Positions 1 through 11,119 of a stretch of 64,000 nt of DNA are shown here, in pieces. The position numbers and the translations under genes are program-made. A model generated the notes under the pieces. The model was not told where the DNA came from. It worked only from the letters and a program-made list of their open reading frames with translations, and made no database searches. Every line of letters begins with the position of its first letter. Position 1 is the first letter of the stretch. The stretch comes from Nageia nagi (Eukaryota > Pinophyta), in contig JBITNC010000002.1 in NCBI GenBank assembly GCA_050084985.1, positions 806,001-870,000 on the forward strand, written 5' to 3'.

Positions 1-700
1 TTTACATGATGAAAAACTCTAAAAAAAAATCCAAGTTATGCATTCTAATGGCTCTATAGATTACCATAAAACTTTGTTTACAACTTAATTGCCCTTATAG
101 ACCTTTTTGAGAATTATTTCTATATTAATATTATTGAATCCTTCCTTAATTACATACTATGAAATAAATATCTAATCAATATTTGATTGAATTTAGTACT
201 AAGTTCAGGAATAAACTAATTATGAATAAACATTATTATAATGACATAGATATTCACAATTACATCTTCAGAAAAAAGAAGTTTTATCTCTTCATAGAAA
301 TAACTCCTTTGATGAAATGGCAAATACCTAATTATTATCATGTATACTATTCAAGGTTCTATATCTGAGAACAAATTTTATAAAATCTGAAAGAACTCGT
401 ATTCTTACACATGAATATTAAATTATCAATGAAATGGATACAAAAGCATAAATGGAATATTCTATTTTACTCATTTAAATAGGTAAATAGTTTTGGAAAA
501 TATTCTTAGGAATAAGTACATAGTATTGGATATCAAGAACAAAAAAATTAGTTTTCACTTAGAAAATAAAGATCTAGAAAATAAAGATCTAGAAAATAAA
601 GATCTAGAAAATAAAATATTCATTCATTCATTTATTTATTTATTTATTTTAAAATAATATAATTTACAATAGCAATTTTTGAAAAGTATATAAAAGTACA
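1..700. repeat. Diverged dispersed repeat, copy A (pairs with 52938-54480)
   Basis: The first ~240 bases align by eye, with small indels, to 52938-53207: both open with TTTACATGATGAAAAACTCT and share the TAATTACATA..ATGAAAT and GAATAAACTA segments. The downstream parts (from ~545 here, ~54370 there) also align around TTAGTTTTCA and AAAGATCTAGAA. About 850 bases in the other copy have no match here. Since position 1 is already inside the match, this copy probably extends beyond the window. A short open frame at 183-368 (FRNKL..YYNDIDI) has a partial counterpart in the other copy. I do not recognise it and make no functional claim. Confidence 0.6.
561..615. repeat. 15-bp tandem repeat, 3.7 copies
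   Basis: The unit AGAAAATAAAGATCT occurs three times without change at 561, 576 and 591, plus a partial fourth. The homologous place in copy B (~54390) has only one diverged unit, so the expansion happened in this copy. It is followed by short ATTC and ATTT runs (~626-650). Confidence 0.95.
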
Positions 701-993
701 AAAAAAAATTAACAAGAAAGTGATTGAGTAATAAGAGTGGATTCTTTTGAATGATCTTAACTACGATTTGAGAAATAGTACCTAAATTAGTTAAAGCCTC
801 AACAAAACCTAGATTTTTTACAATTAATTATGCATCCTTGGAGACTATCTCCTTTTAAGAACTCTTTCCTATATTCAAATGTTGGTTCAAAATGGCATCA
901 AGATATTTGTAGTATTCTCATAAAATTTTGTCAAATTATTTATTTCTAATTTTTAGATCACATAATTTATTCTTTATTTCAAATGAGTTATAA
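701..993. other. AT-rich sequence with no recognised feature
   Basis: No open frame, repeat or RNA gene seen between the repeat copy A and the LINE 3' end. Confidence 0.6.
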
Positions 994-3179
994 TTTTTTT
1001 TGGATGAAAAAGACCTTGTATTAATGTAAAATCTCTTTTATAAAAAAAGGGGCGGGTGGGATTAAGCACACCTCGTGATCAAGAACAATTAAAAATTAAA
1101 AAAACCCTTCAAACTAACCCCAAGTTAGGAAAATAGGATGGTTAAACAATAGCACAAAGATATGATCGAAACAACAACACCAGAAAAGCCACCATATCAA
1201 AATAGGTAATGGTAGCCAAAAAATAATATAACACCTAATCATTAACATGATAAATAATAGACTTAGCCAAAGGATTGAGGTGGGTGGAAGTTGTCCATAA
1301 TGCCTATATCCCAACCTCAGCTACCAAGGCTCAGTGCATGCCATCCATCATCATTTGGAGAATTAATATCCTCGTTATGCTTTACCTCAATAACCCACAC
1401 ATTAACAGCATCCTTTGAGGTCATGGAAGATGTACTTGCATCACCCCAACCAACTGGATCAAAAGGTGTGGGTGGGGGCATGGAGATACTAGTTTTATAG
1501 GATGAATTTGCTTATGATTCAAAGGAGGTTGAGACTAGTGATGGCTCTATAAAGATCCAATAGAATATGCCCACCAGAGAAACCTCTAGTATGAAAAGAA
1601 TGTCCATGCCACCAAGAACAATGATAAGGGACTCCATCCAAGGGAACTTGACTAATAGAATAGGGTGGATTCTCCTAATAATCAAGTAAGTTCTACAAAT
1701 TTTGAACCACCAAATTCACTTTCTCCACTTGAAAAATTATCTACAACTAGCATTCATAGAAAATAACATATTTATCAGCCAAATAAAAGGAAGAATAGGC
1801 TTCCTATCATGCAAAAATAATATCATTCTTAACTTTCCATATATGATATAAAATACTGAGCCAAAAAATATGCCATACTTCCCCAAGGGTTCAGAAAACT
1901 ATAAAGGGTCCCCTAATTATGTATGAATCCCAAAGCAAGGAGTTAACAAAAAAGGATTAAAAAAGAAAGAATACAACTCCAAGCAGTAGAAGTTATAGAA
2001 CAAGAACAAAAAAACATGAACAAAACTATCAAGTTCTCCACAGAAAGCACAAGTTGGGTTAGCAGCCCCAAAATGTTGTAACTTGTGGTCAATAGGTAAA
2101 CCTTGATGTAATAGAATTCAAGAAAAAAAAACTTTTCATAGGATTAATATACCAAGCCCAAATTATAGAAAACCTTCATCTGTATCTAGACTGAATAGAC
2201 ATAATATCCCATATATTATTTTAACATGCAAATATAGGGACATTAGGTGACAACCAGAGATAGCCTAATTTGGGTTTAAATTTATACAAATGAATGCTCT
2301 TAGGCCAACACCAATCATCCCAGTAGGGCTTCTAAAAGTGTCATCCCAACTTTCTCTAAATGGAAAAGGGGATTTTATCAAGAATGACATCAAAGGGGGC
2401 TTTATCATCTTCTTGCAAATTGATTTTTTTGCAAAATTGCTCCAAAGGTAATCAATTCTTGGTTTGAGAATAAAAAAATTGCTTAAGAAATTCAATTCCC
2501 TTCCTATGAAAGAGAAGGGATTTGATCCACTAAACACTTACCAAAGGCAAACCATTAAATTTCTAAGGTTTGAAAGCTTCTCATGCCTTCCAAATACTTT
2601 TACAACAAATGAAGTAGAAATCTTGATAGTAACTTGAGCAATAAGAATCATTTGAAGGTCTAACCCCTTCCAAGACTTCTTATCGTAAGGAAGGTCTATA
2701 GAAACACAATACCAAATGAGAATCTTCCAAACCTCATCATCCTCCAAGGATCTAATTATCCATTTCACACAAAGAGAAAATCCTTGATTTTGATAATAAA
2801 AAATTCCCATTCCTCCAACAATATGAGGAAGGTAACAAATATCTTATGCCACTCTATAGAAGTATCACTTTTACATATCTTAGGCACAAAGATAATATCT
2901 AAGAAGTTTATCCATGAACTTATTATAGCATGCCTTAGAAGGAACCCAACATGAAGAATAATACACATGAGTAGAAGCTAACATTTTTGTACAAATTTGG
3001 TACCTCTTAGCAAGAGAAAGCTTTTTAGTAGTCTAGTACCTAAGATTCTTCTCAATCTTCTAAATAATAAAGTTCTAAAGCTGAGCAGGGGAAGCTTGGA
3101 AGGAAAAGGGAACACCAAGAAATTTAAATACCTCACTAGGTTGAATCCATTTCTAGCGAAAAAGACTTAGCTAGCTAGG
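994..3179 (-). mobile_element. LINE (non-LTR retrotransposon), 3' half: RT C-terminal region and 3' tail
   Basis: Read on the minus strand, this continues the reverse transcriptase ORF interrupted at 15250. Recognisable phrases include FLGVPFSFQASPAQL (~3110-3070), KKLSLAKRYQICTKMLAST, VYYSSCWVPSKACYNK (~2960) and GGMGIFYYQNQGFSL (~2810), typical of the thumb and connection region of plant LINE ORF2. Many stops and frameshifts split it into fragments (2265-2537, 2538-2810, 2765-2968). The minus-strand end has the usual plant LINE tail, TCTTTTTCATCC followed by an A run (plus-strand T run 994-1001). I could not find a target duplication with the 5' end. Dead relic. Confidence 0.85.
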
Positions 3180-3184
3180 CATAT
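3180..3184. repeat. Target-site duplication CATAT, left
   Basis: Identical to 15245-15249. Together they bound the LTR element exactly, and removing the element and one copy rejoins the LINE. Confidence 0.92.
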
Positions 3185-4031
3185 TGTTGCAATGAAAATT
3201 GAGCTGGAATATAGAATAAAATAAAATAAAAATTATTCTTCAATCTTCATTGAACCTCAAATTATATAACATAGATAGACATGTTGTAATTGCAAAATGA
3301 TATTCAATCTTAGTTCAAACTACAATTTTCCCTTAGAAGGGACTTTTACAAATGCCATTTGCCAAAATGAAGGTATTAGATATTCATTATTTTGGTTTGC
3401 TTGCTTCTCTCCTTGATGTAGACAACCTATAAATCCTACACACATGCAAAAGACAATAACATCAAAGAATCTATGTATGACACATATTAAATTGAAGCTA
3501 ACATAACACAATAAAATGTATAAGCTCACAAGATTTTGGTAGCATTACCCTACTTCAAATTTGGGTCCAGATCCTCCCTTTTTGCTTTGTATTGGCTAGT
3601 ATTTATAGATTTTGGATGAGATGTTTCAAGGCTGGTAAGAGGTAGTGAATAGCCACCGTAGGTCGTAACTGACCCCCTCTATCCACCTCATCTTGGAAGA
3701 ATGAAGTGTTCCAACTTCCTTTTGCTATTTTGGCTTCTATTCGACTATTACAGAGTCACCGATGTTTGGATGTCGAACACCGATGACTAGCTAAAAATGT
3801 TGACGTTTGTAGGCGAACGTCGATGACTGGTTAACAATTTTATAACAACATTAAAACGACCACCAAATAGTCAAATTTTATCGAAAAGGGGTCATTTGAC
3901 CACTCATTTTGTGTGTACTCGATGAGAGCTATCCAATAATGGAGTTTTCAAGCTTGTTTGAGGCTTGTATAAAGAATTATGATTAGTTCAATGTTTACTA
4001 GCTAAAAAGGGGACATTTTTAGGTGTCTACA
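3185..4031 (-). repeat. LTR (left, 3' LTR of the minus-strand element)
   Basis: Begins TGTTGCAATG and ends GTGTCTACA. It matches 14398-15244 nearly base for base (about three differences in the first ~160). It contains the cluster of CACCGATG/CGTCGATGACT motifs (3755-3835) that recur in the element's leader. Confidence 0.93.
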
Positions 4032-4046
4032 TTTTGCCCCTTTTTG
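4032..4046 (-). promoter_or_regulatory. Polypurine tract
   Basis: On the minus strand the 15 bases CAAAAAGGGGCAAAA lie directly against the LTR start TGTAGACACC. Position and composition are those of the plus-strand DNA primer site of LTR retrotransposons. Confidence 0.85.
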
Positions 4047-4672
4047 AAATTATCAACCGAAAAATATGGTTGATGATTTCAAAAATATAGAATGGGAAGC
4101 TTTGTTGCTTGACTGTTTATTGTTTCCTTTTTATGATATAAGTTTTGACTCAATTTCTTAAATGAATCAAAATTTTGATTTATCAAATTATGATAAAATG
4201 TGTTTTCATTTTACATTTGATGTAGTTTTGAAAACAAATTTGAATATACTTCAGAAGTGACTATTTTCGGTATGACAATGTGTTGAGCTTGTGTGACAGT
4301 TGCATGACATTTCTATTATGTCATTTTGTATGTCTAAGCACACATGTACCGTATAAGTCCTCTTTAGTATATGAGTTTGATGGTGTTGTCCTTTATCCTG
4401 ACAACGGTGTTTCAAGATGATCTCCTGTAACAATGATACATCACATTTTATCTCCTTTGATATTTGTAAATGTTAATGATATTTTTAAGAAATATCATCA
4501 AAATCTTTTTTGTATAAAGCTTAAGATCTTTTAGTAGGATATAATTATAGCTTCTCTAAATCAAAACTTATTATATATATACATTTCATCATCTGGTGTT
4601 GTCATGAGGATGGCCCTTGCCATGGCTGAATATGATTTTTTAACTTTTGCGATTGATACATTTTGAAAATGA

Positions 4673-4941
4673 TATTGTAATACATCAAAACTACACTTGT
4701 GTCAATCTCCATACTGTGTGCTATTTATGGTAGTTGCATGACAAGACTCTAGTTTGTCTCTGCATACTGAAGCGAGTATGTGATGGTAAGCTTATTTGAT
4801 GTATACAATTTTAAGATAGTGATGTTGTATATCAAAACTTCACTTGCATTTATCTCCATATTGTGTGCTGTTTATGGTAGTTACGTGACAAGACTCTAGT
4901 TTATCTCCGCATGCCGAAGCGAGTATGTGATAGGAAGCTTG
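4673..4941. repeat. Tandem duplication, period ~150 bp
   Basis: Two adjacent units (about 4673-4793 and 4823-4941) share ACATCAAAACT/ATATCAAAACT, GTGTGCT.TTTATGGTAGTT, GACAAGACTCTAGTTT and GAAGCGAGTATGTGAT. The differences are mostly transitions. Confidence 0.85.
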
Positions 4942-4984
4942 TTTTGTATATACAAGTCATCTTTCATTTTTCTCTGCTTTTGAC

Positions 4985-6395
4985 CCAGTAGAATGGGTTT
5001 CGTGATGATCTTTTGCATAAGTATTTTAGAATCATATTGAGCATAAACATCTTATTTCAGGTTATAGGCAATCCTAATTATCTTAACCGTGAGTAGACAT
5101 ATAACTTTTGATTTTCTAATTAACAATGTTTTGAGTACATTTTAAGAGAGATGTAACCATGGTCTTATTATGTGATTGTAGGCTCACTTTGATTGTGGTG
5201 CTGATCTTAGCATTATGGCCCCTTTTGAACTGACTAATGATGTCAGTGATGATGATGCTAGACTGTTCAAAAAACTAATGCATATTAGCTAATGAACAAG
5301 TAAGATGAATGTACGAGTGATTCTAACCTTATTGTTTCAATAATTTATAGGTGAATATAAGGTTTGATTTTAGGTCATAGGAAGTTGTATTTATCCCAGT
5401 TATCCAGGTATGATTTCTTGAGCTTTGTAATTGAAGTATTTTGAACACACATTGGTTGTACACCAAATAGGTACTAAAGGCTTGTTTCCATATATCATTA
5501 CATGGGTGTCTTGTGTTTATTTCGAGGAATGTATGGAACTGAGTTAGGTATTTGACATGAAGTTCCCTTTGTGTGCACTAATTTGAATTTTGATTATTAT
5601 GTTATTACTCTAGAAGAATAGGTTTTACGAAAATCATTGGAATCATGTTTTTCGATGACTAGGGTTTCCTGAATACATATAACAATAAGTGATGACTAAA
5701 CATGCATAACATGACATATGATTTGAACTAAGAAGTTTGTGATTCATTGTAAGATCATAAACAATAATTGGTGTTTGTCTTATCAAGGATTCATAATGAA
5801 ATTATTTATGATCGAGTTTGCATGTTTATTTGGTGAATGTGGTGAGCAAACATAGTCATGTATCTTAAGAAGATATAAGCAAACTAATATGTTATCATTG
5901 TAGACTTATACAAATACCACTAGGCTACTAAGTAAATGATAATATACCTGAGGTTGGTAAGTGGTTAAGTCAAGACTCATACACTCGAGTTTATTAACTT
6001 ATGTACGAATATTTTACATCTTGATTTTGTTGGTTGATAATAGAGGCAAATGATTTGCTTTGGGTCATGGACAGTCATAGTTGCCCCAGATTATGATCAA
6101 ACCTAAACTTTTTGAATTTTTGTAATCAAAGTATTTTGAAAATAAGTTCTACATTTTACTAAGTACTCATGCTTGTCTACAACACGCTATTTTATGGAAC
6201 ATTGTATTCCATAGGCTCTATGCCATTAGCATGTATGTGACATGGAGTCCTTTCAAAGTAGATAACATTTTAATGTTTGATAATTCTACTATTTGCCCCA
6301 ACAGAATGGGTTTCATGATTATTTCTTGCAAAAATCATTAGAAATATGTTTTTCCATGATTGAGGTTTTTTGTTGAACATGACTTGAAAACAAGA
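4985..6395. repeat. Degenerate long-period direct repeats, ~650-700 bp
   Basis: Related blocks recur at ~4988, ~5620 and ~6300: AGAATGGGTTTCGTGAT, AGAATAGGTTTTACGAAAA and AGAATGGGTTTCATGAT, followed by (A)AATCATT.GAA and a TTTTTC.ATGA phrase. A second shared block precedes each (GTATTTTGAA.A.A, ~5450 and ~6135). They look like three decayed units of one long tandem repeat. Confidence 0.6.
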
Positions 6396-6824
6396 CAAAT
6401 GCATTCTACCTCATTTATTGAGATGATGATACAAACTCAAGTTTACTACAAGGATCAACATAATGATAGATGATTGTATTATGTATTTTATTATTCATTC
6501 TTAAGACATTTAAAAGCATGATTATTAGACTTTAATCATGAACGTACTTTGATGTGCCACACATTGATGGTGTATCTCAAGATTGAATAAGTTTTTCGAT
6601 TATTGTTATTAGTTTTATTATTATTTCAATCATCGATGTTGATTTGGATATTATTAAATATCTTCAAATTTAAGGATAATGATTTGAAAAATTGCAGTAT
6701 TAGATTGTATCATTTACCAAAATTGATTGCTAATATTTTTTATTTTATGATAACATGTGCAAAGGATATGGAACAAGATGTAACACACATTCAATTTATG
6801 GGTAGATGATAATGAATGGAAAGG

Positions 6825-7205
6825 GGAGAAGAACATCGACTTCCAATTCAAAGGGAAGAGCAATTTCTTACTCTCGATCCCAAGGAATGATGGAAGCTTT
6901 TTAACGATGTTCTAAGGGGTTGAAATGGATGGGATATGATAGGAAAAGAACATTGACTTCCAATTCAATGGGGAGAATAATTTCTTATTCTCGATCTCAA
7001 AGAATAATGGAAGCTATAAAATTTAACAATGTTCTAGGGTTGACTTTTATCAATCTACTAAGGGCAATTTCTTGCTTAAACTTGTAGATAAGAATAGAAG
7101 CAAAAGGTTTTAACAACAACAATGTTGACTCCCATATTAATGGGGAGAGCAATTACTCACTCTTTTTCTCAAATAATATGGAAGCACCTCAAATTTAACA
7201 ATCGG
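6825..7205. repeat. Three degenerate tandem units, ~117-170 bp
   Basis: Each unit has the order 'ACAT(C/T)GACTTCCAATTC ... GGGGAGA.(C/T)AATT.CTTA(C/T)TCTCGATC.CAA.GAAT.ATGGAAGC ... ACGATGTTCTA' at about 6833, 6950 and 7120. The third is the most diverged. Confidence 0.75.
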
Positions 7206-8399
7206 TAAAGATAGATTAGAAAATATATGGATGTTGGATAATAAAATATGAAAGTTGGTATAGTATAATGTGTATGGGGTGATGGTGGATGTTAATTTGA
7301 AAATAGTATAACAAATGAATGGACATAGGATGTATTTGAGTATTTAAAGAGATAAACTAATCAACTCATCAAGGCATTGATAAATATAAGTGTAATATTA
7401 ATTACTATGTAATAATAAAATAGTATGGGATGGAGGCATGGGATGATGAAGAAATGTAATGATCATAATATTCAAGTTGACCATATTAACCAATCACCAT
7501 TAGATTCTTCCTTCTTTAGATGATATAAAACAAAGTCATGATGTTCTCAAAATTATCATAGACTCATGTGTGTGTAATGATATTTATTTCCATCTCTAGA
7601 CAATCTCAAACTAAATGTCACAAGAGCATAAAATATATAAGCTAGTTCATCCATATGAAATGTACAGAGGTCCATAGGAAAGAAGGTCGCTAACCAATAT
7701 GGACATGTCGCCACTCGTAAGGTATGCCCCATTGCCAAACAGGAATCCATACCCCCGATGAGGATTAACCCCTCGATCCCACTATAACCTTGCTCTACTG
7801 CCAGTTAGGCGTCCATAGCCCCAGTAGAGGATATTGTAATCACCCAAGAATCATTGATATAATGTAGTAATTTTTTTTGTCATCTCTTTTCACCTCTTTT
7901 ATATATATATATCAAATGATTCTTGGGTTAGAGATGAAGCGAATAATAGGATGAACATGTAATACTTTTGCTCAAAATCATGCTCTTGTAACACCTCGTT
8001 CTTGACTGTTTTAAGATTATTTAAATGTGAAGATGTGTATGAGTTCGTAATAACCTTAAGTGTATCATAGTCATGTTTGTTTATCATCCAAAGTTTCAAA
8101 AATTTCATGATGAAGGTTGGTAAAGTCAATAAGAATATTAATTTCATAAATTATCTCTTTTACAATAAGTATTAAACATATTTGTAAAATGGTATGGAAG
8201 TGATCATGGATAATGTATAGTATATATGCCTTGATGAATTGTTAGAATATAATCTAATACTCAAATACTCCAACATAATGGAAGATGAATATGAGGTGAA
8301 AAAAGGGGAAGACATGGAAATGCCATAAACATATTATAACCTATTTCAAAATTAGATATGATCATTTTAGCTTTTAATCATATTTTGATGTTTGTATGA

Positions 8400-8525
8400 T
8401 TTCTTTTTTTTTTTTTTATGATGGAGGGCAATTGCCCCAATGTGATCTATGTAAAACATGAGGAGATCAAAAGTAAGATGGGGGATGACTGCCCCAATGT
8501 GAACGATGTGAAGGAGATTGAATAT
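8400..8525. repeat. Direct repeat around TGCCCCAATGTGA, two copies
   Basis: GATGGAGGGCAATTGCCCCAATGTGA.C near 8420 and GATGGGGGATGACTGCCCCAATGTGAACG near 8478, 58 bases apart, follow a T run (8403-8418). They lie just downstream of the protease frame on the minus strand. Confidence 0.75.
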
Positions 8526-8555
8526 CCTTACGCAAATAACACAATTCATCATTGT

Positions 8556-9047
8556 TTAATTGTGTGGAATGTATGTATTTTGTAGATGATGTAAATTGTT
8601 ATCTATCAATAAAGGTATATCTAATTCAAGTCGTGTATCATCCATCAAGTCATGAAGGGCATGATTTAATTGGTGGCAATGTTTAGTATTATGCCCCAAG
8701 TGATGATGATAAATGTGATGTCCATACTTATCATATTTTATTGACTTAGGCTTTAGGTTTTCTTTCATTATATGATCTACCACCCTCTTAGGTTGTTCCA
8801 AAGATTGCATTCCATCATTGTAATCATCTTTGGATTTTAATTCCCATCTCATATTTTTATGATTATGCCCTTGCCTAGCAAAGGTGGATGATGATTTCCC
8901 ATTTGAATTTTGCATAGGAGGCTTTGTTTTTGATGATTTTGTAATATTATAATGTGAGTATGGATTTTCATCTCTTTGTACACAATGGAGTACTCCCTCA
9001 TGAATGTATTTTAGACAACCATGAAATGTAGATGGGACACATTCCAT
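8556..9047 (-). pseudogene. Protease C-terminal extension with a second zinc-knuckle-like motif
   Basis: This frame is the in-frame continuation of the gag-protease ORF. The ILLGRPW phrase expected at the end of the protease reads GRP-TAG-IQEMECVPSTFHGCLKYIH, so one TGG-to-TAG change separates the two. The related element at 57.2 kb keeps Trp (RPWIRDM). After ~100 polar residues comes HIYHHHLGHNTKHCHQL (residues 111-127). This looks like the C.YH...GH....C knuckle of this family with its first Cys replaced by His, followed by the ALHDLMDD helix usual after that knuckle. It stops at 8556 with no RT downstream. Role unknown. Confidence 0.7.
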
Positions 9048-9056
9048 TTCTTGAAT

Positions 9057-10277
9057 CTATGGTCTACCTAAAAGAATATTATATTGTTCGATGTTTCCTT
9101 CGATGATATATAATGATGTTTGTATCGTCTTACATCTAATGGTGATGGGTAACACTATTGATCCTATTGTTGAACATAAGGCATTATTAAATGCTTTTAT
9201 TTGTAATGATGGTAAAGAAATATGAGAGAAAGGAAGATTCAATTTGTGATATGCTGATGTAGATATGATATTGACATCTGACCCTTCATCTATTAATATC
9301 CTCTTAACAATTTTACCATTTACTTTACCGATGACATGGAGAGGTGGATCTAACCCTTGAGGTCCCTTTTTTGATTGTCTCTCATGGTCATAAAAAGAAA
9401 TTATAGGCTGATATATCAATGGAGGAACTTGAATTTTGGATTTTTGATTACCTGATATATCAATTTGTTTTTCTTGTATGTTTTGAGTTCCAGTATCAAC
9501 TCCAACTATTCTCATAATAGGTTGATTACTTGGATTCCAGGTGTGTGTCACTTGATTGTAATTAGGTACAATAGATACTGTATTTGCTTGATATGAAGGA
9601 AGTGAGTCTTGATAATTTTCTAAATTTTTATCTGAAATAGAGATATGGTCTTCAACTTCCAAGTTATTATCTTTGATTGAATTTTGAGTTCTATTTCTCA
9701 ATGCTAGACAATTTTTTGTACTATGACCTCTTTGATGGTGATAATTACAATACTCATTTTTGTTATATTTTTCCTTTCTCATAATTTTTATTTCACCATA
9801 TTCAATTTTGACCTTCTCAATTATAACTGCCTGAGCAATAACTTCTTCAAGAGTATTATATTGTTGGATTTGTAATATACTAGCTATAGGCCTTAAACAA
9901 TTTTGACTGAATAATTTAACTAACTCCTCCTGAGGTAAGGTATAGGGCATGCGATAGAGTATATCCCTCCATCGTGAAACAAAGTCAACAATTGATTCAT
10001 TCTGAGATTGTTTTAGTTCTACAAGATCCGTAATAGAAGATTCCTCTTTGATATAAATCCTAAAATGTTGTAAGAACAAGTTTGCCAATTGAGGAAATGA
10101 ATAAATACTATGTCGTGGCAAATTATTATACCATTCCAAGGCTTGGGCTGCATGCGTCATGGGGAACAAACGTAGCATCAAGTCCTCATCATTATAAATT
10201 AGGTAATTTGAAAACTTAAACCACCTTAAATGTTCCTTAGGATCTTGATTTCCTATAAAAGGAATTATCTTAGGCAT
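9057..10277 (-). CDS. Gag-protease polyprotein of the Tat-like element (406 aa, broken)
   Basis: Residues ~1-165 are a Ty3/gypsy capsid-like gag (PFIGNQDPKEHLRWF..., ALEWYNNLP, SQNESIVDFVSRWRDI). Residues 177-190, CNYHHQRGHSTKNC, form a CX2H/H-type knuckle characteristic of Tat/Ogre gag. Residues ~310-406 are an aspartic protease: ILIDEGSDVNII, with D-E-G at 330-332 where most families have D-S/T-G, then the conserved IKAFNNALCSTIGSIVLP and NILLGRP. The same DEG occurs in the related copy near 57.45 kb, so it is a family trait rather than damage. The Met is probably not the true start: related sequence (KLPHNFE) lies in frame upstream. Gag would form the particle and the protease would cut the polyprotein. 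Confidence 0.88.
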   Translation of the reverse strand: MPKIIPFIGNQDPKEHLRWFKFSNYLIYNDEDLMLRLFPMTHAAQALEWYNNLPRHSIYSFPQLANLFLQHFRIYIKEESSITDLVELKQSQNESIVDFVSRWRDILYRMPYTLPQEELVKLFSQNCLRPIASILQIQQYNTLEEVIAQAVIIEKVKIEYGEIKIMRKEKYNKNEYCNYHHQRGHSTKNCLALRNRTQNSIKDNNLEVEDHISISDKNLENYQDSLPSYQANTVSIVPNYNQVTHTWNPSNQPIMRIVGVDTGTQNIQEKQIDISGNQKSKIQVPPLIYQPIISFYDHERQSKKGPQGLDPPLHVIGKVNGKIVKRILIDEGSDVNIISTSAYHKLNLPFSHISLPSLQIKAFNNALCSTIGSIVLPITIRCKTIQTSLYIIEGNIEQYNILLGRP

Positions 10278-10289
10278 TTCAAAGTTGTG

Positions 10290-10714
10290 AGGTAATTTCT
10301 TCTTAGGACAATTGGATGAATGGGTTCATTACAAATATTATACAAATGTCAACTTTTGGAACTTGATATGTTCATTTCTTTATTCATGAAATCCTTCATG
10401 AAATCTTCTAATTCTTTATCTATCCAACTACCCTGAGGATGTTTTTGGTATCTTCTATGATTGGTATTTCTTTCTGACTTTAGTTTGAATTATAAGATTC
10501 ATCATCAAAAGAAGATCTTGAAAACAATAAGATAGTAATGATGAAGATTAGAAGGTAAATGATCCTTTGCATTAAATTTCTATGAGTTGTAGATGGTTGT
10601 ACTTTATTTTGTTGAGACTTCTCATGAAGTAACCAACTATCTCGAACTTCTTGTTTTACCTTATCAAAATTTATCGTTGTTTGTCAAGCTCTTGCTTTTC
10701 TTTTTCTTTGAGTT
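10290..10714 (-). pseudogene. Frameshifted junction between ORF1 and gag, with a hydrophobic stretch
   Basis: The frame ending at 10715 is followed, in a different frame, by a charged coiled-coil-like segment (IELKEKEKQELDKQR, DKVKQEVRDSWLLHEKSQQ) and then IIYLLIFIITILLF, a possible membrane segment, before SFDDESYN and a stop. It then continues towards gag (MKDFMNKEMN, CPKKKLPHNFE). At least two frameshifts are needed to join it to its neighbours. Whether the hydrophobic stretch was ever translated is uncertain. Confidence 0.5.
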
Positions 10715-11119
10715 CTATATTCTTATCCTTAAGTTTGCTTCCTCTTTTAACTTACTTTGAACATCTTCATATCTTTTACTAAATTTTATAGTTTCTTCAC
10801 AATCTCTCTCTATGTGCTTTCTCTTTGCCTCCAACTCTGCAAAAGAGGGTATCTCTCCTACCCTGAATTGTTTAGCTAAATCTTTTCTACATTTTTCTTG
10901 CAATGAGGGTTTTTCACATGAGTAAGGATCATAGAAGAATTTGTTTGAGATCTTACATTGAGGATTTGTTTGTGAGGTTCTTACTAAATACAAGGTCATC
11001 CTATCAAAATCTTCCATACAAGACCTAGCCCTATGAAGTGTTTTTTGATAGGTGGGGTCAGTTATCCTAGCTTGTGAAGAGGGGCTTTGAGGTTGATAAT
11101 CTAAGCTCTCAAGAGGCAA
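10715..11119 (-). pseudogene. C-terminal part of ORF1 of the Tat-like element
   Basis: 134 residues in the same frame as the 407-aa ORF upstream, separated by a single TAA (..QAWA-stop-LSSPLNCQVRR..). Contents: a proline- and serine-rich start, then a Lys/Glu-rich helical region (FAELEAKRKHIERDCEE.., KRYEDVQSKLKEEANL) likely to form a coiled coil. No known domain recognised. ORF1 and this frame were probably one ~560-aa product. Confidence 0.6.

Larger units (their letters stand above)
4047..8555. other. Noncoding 3' region of the Tat-like element
   Basis: About 4.5 kb between protease and 3' LTR where a complete element would carry RT, RNase H and integrase. Both strands are stop-rich and no pol motif (FADD/YVDD-like, DFG-type RNase H, integrase DDE context) is visible. 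It is instead built from degenerate direct repeats (separate entries). Small open frames here (4251-4433, 6603-6809, 7556-7750, 7899-8147, 8367-8552) look like chance frames. Tat-lineage elements are known for variable repeat-rich 3' untranslated regions, which this resembles. Confidence 0.7.

Noticed and set aside
183-368. 61-codon frame at the left edge
   Set aside because: Only partly shared with copy B and no family recognised. Kept as part of the repeat, not called a gene.
1291-1500. 69-codon plus-strand frame
   Set aside because: Lies antisense to the LINE 3' region and has no domain.
4047-8555. Hidden reverse transcriptase in the long 3' region of the Tat-like element
   Set aside because: I looked for palm motifs and RNase H or integrase phrases on both strands and found none. 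The open frames are short and repeat-derived.
9047-9062. Programmed stop readthrough at the end of the protease (GRP-TAG-IQ)
   Set aside because: The related element has Trp there and the change is a single G-to-A. Simple nonsense decay is the better explanation.
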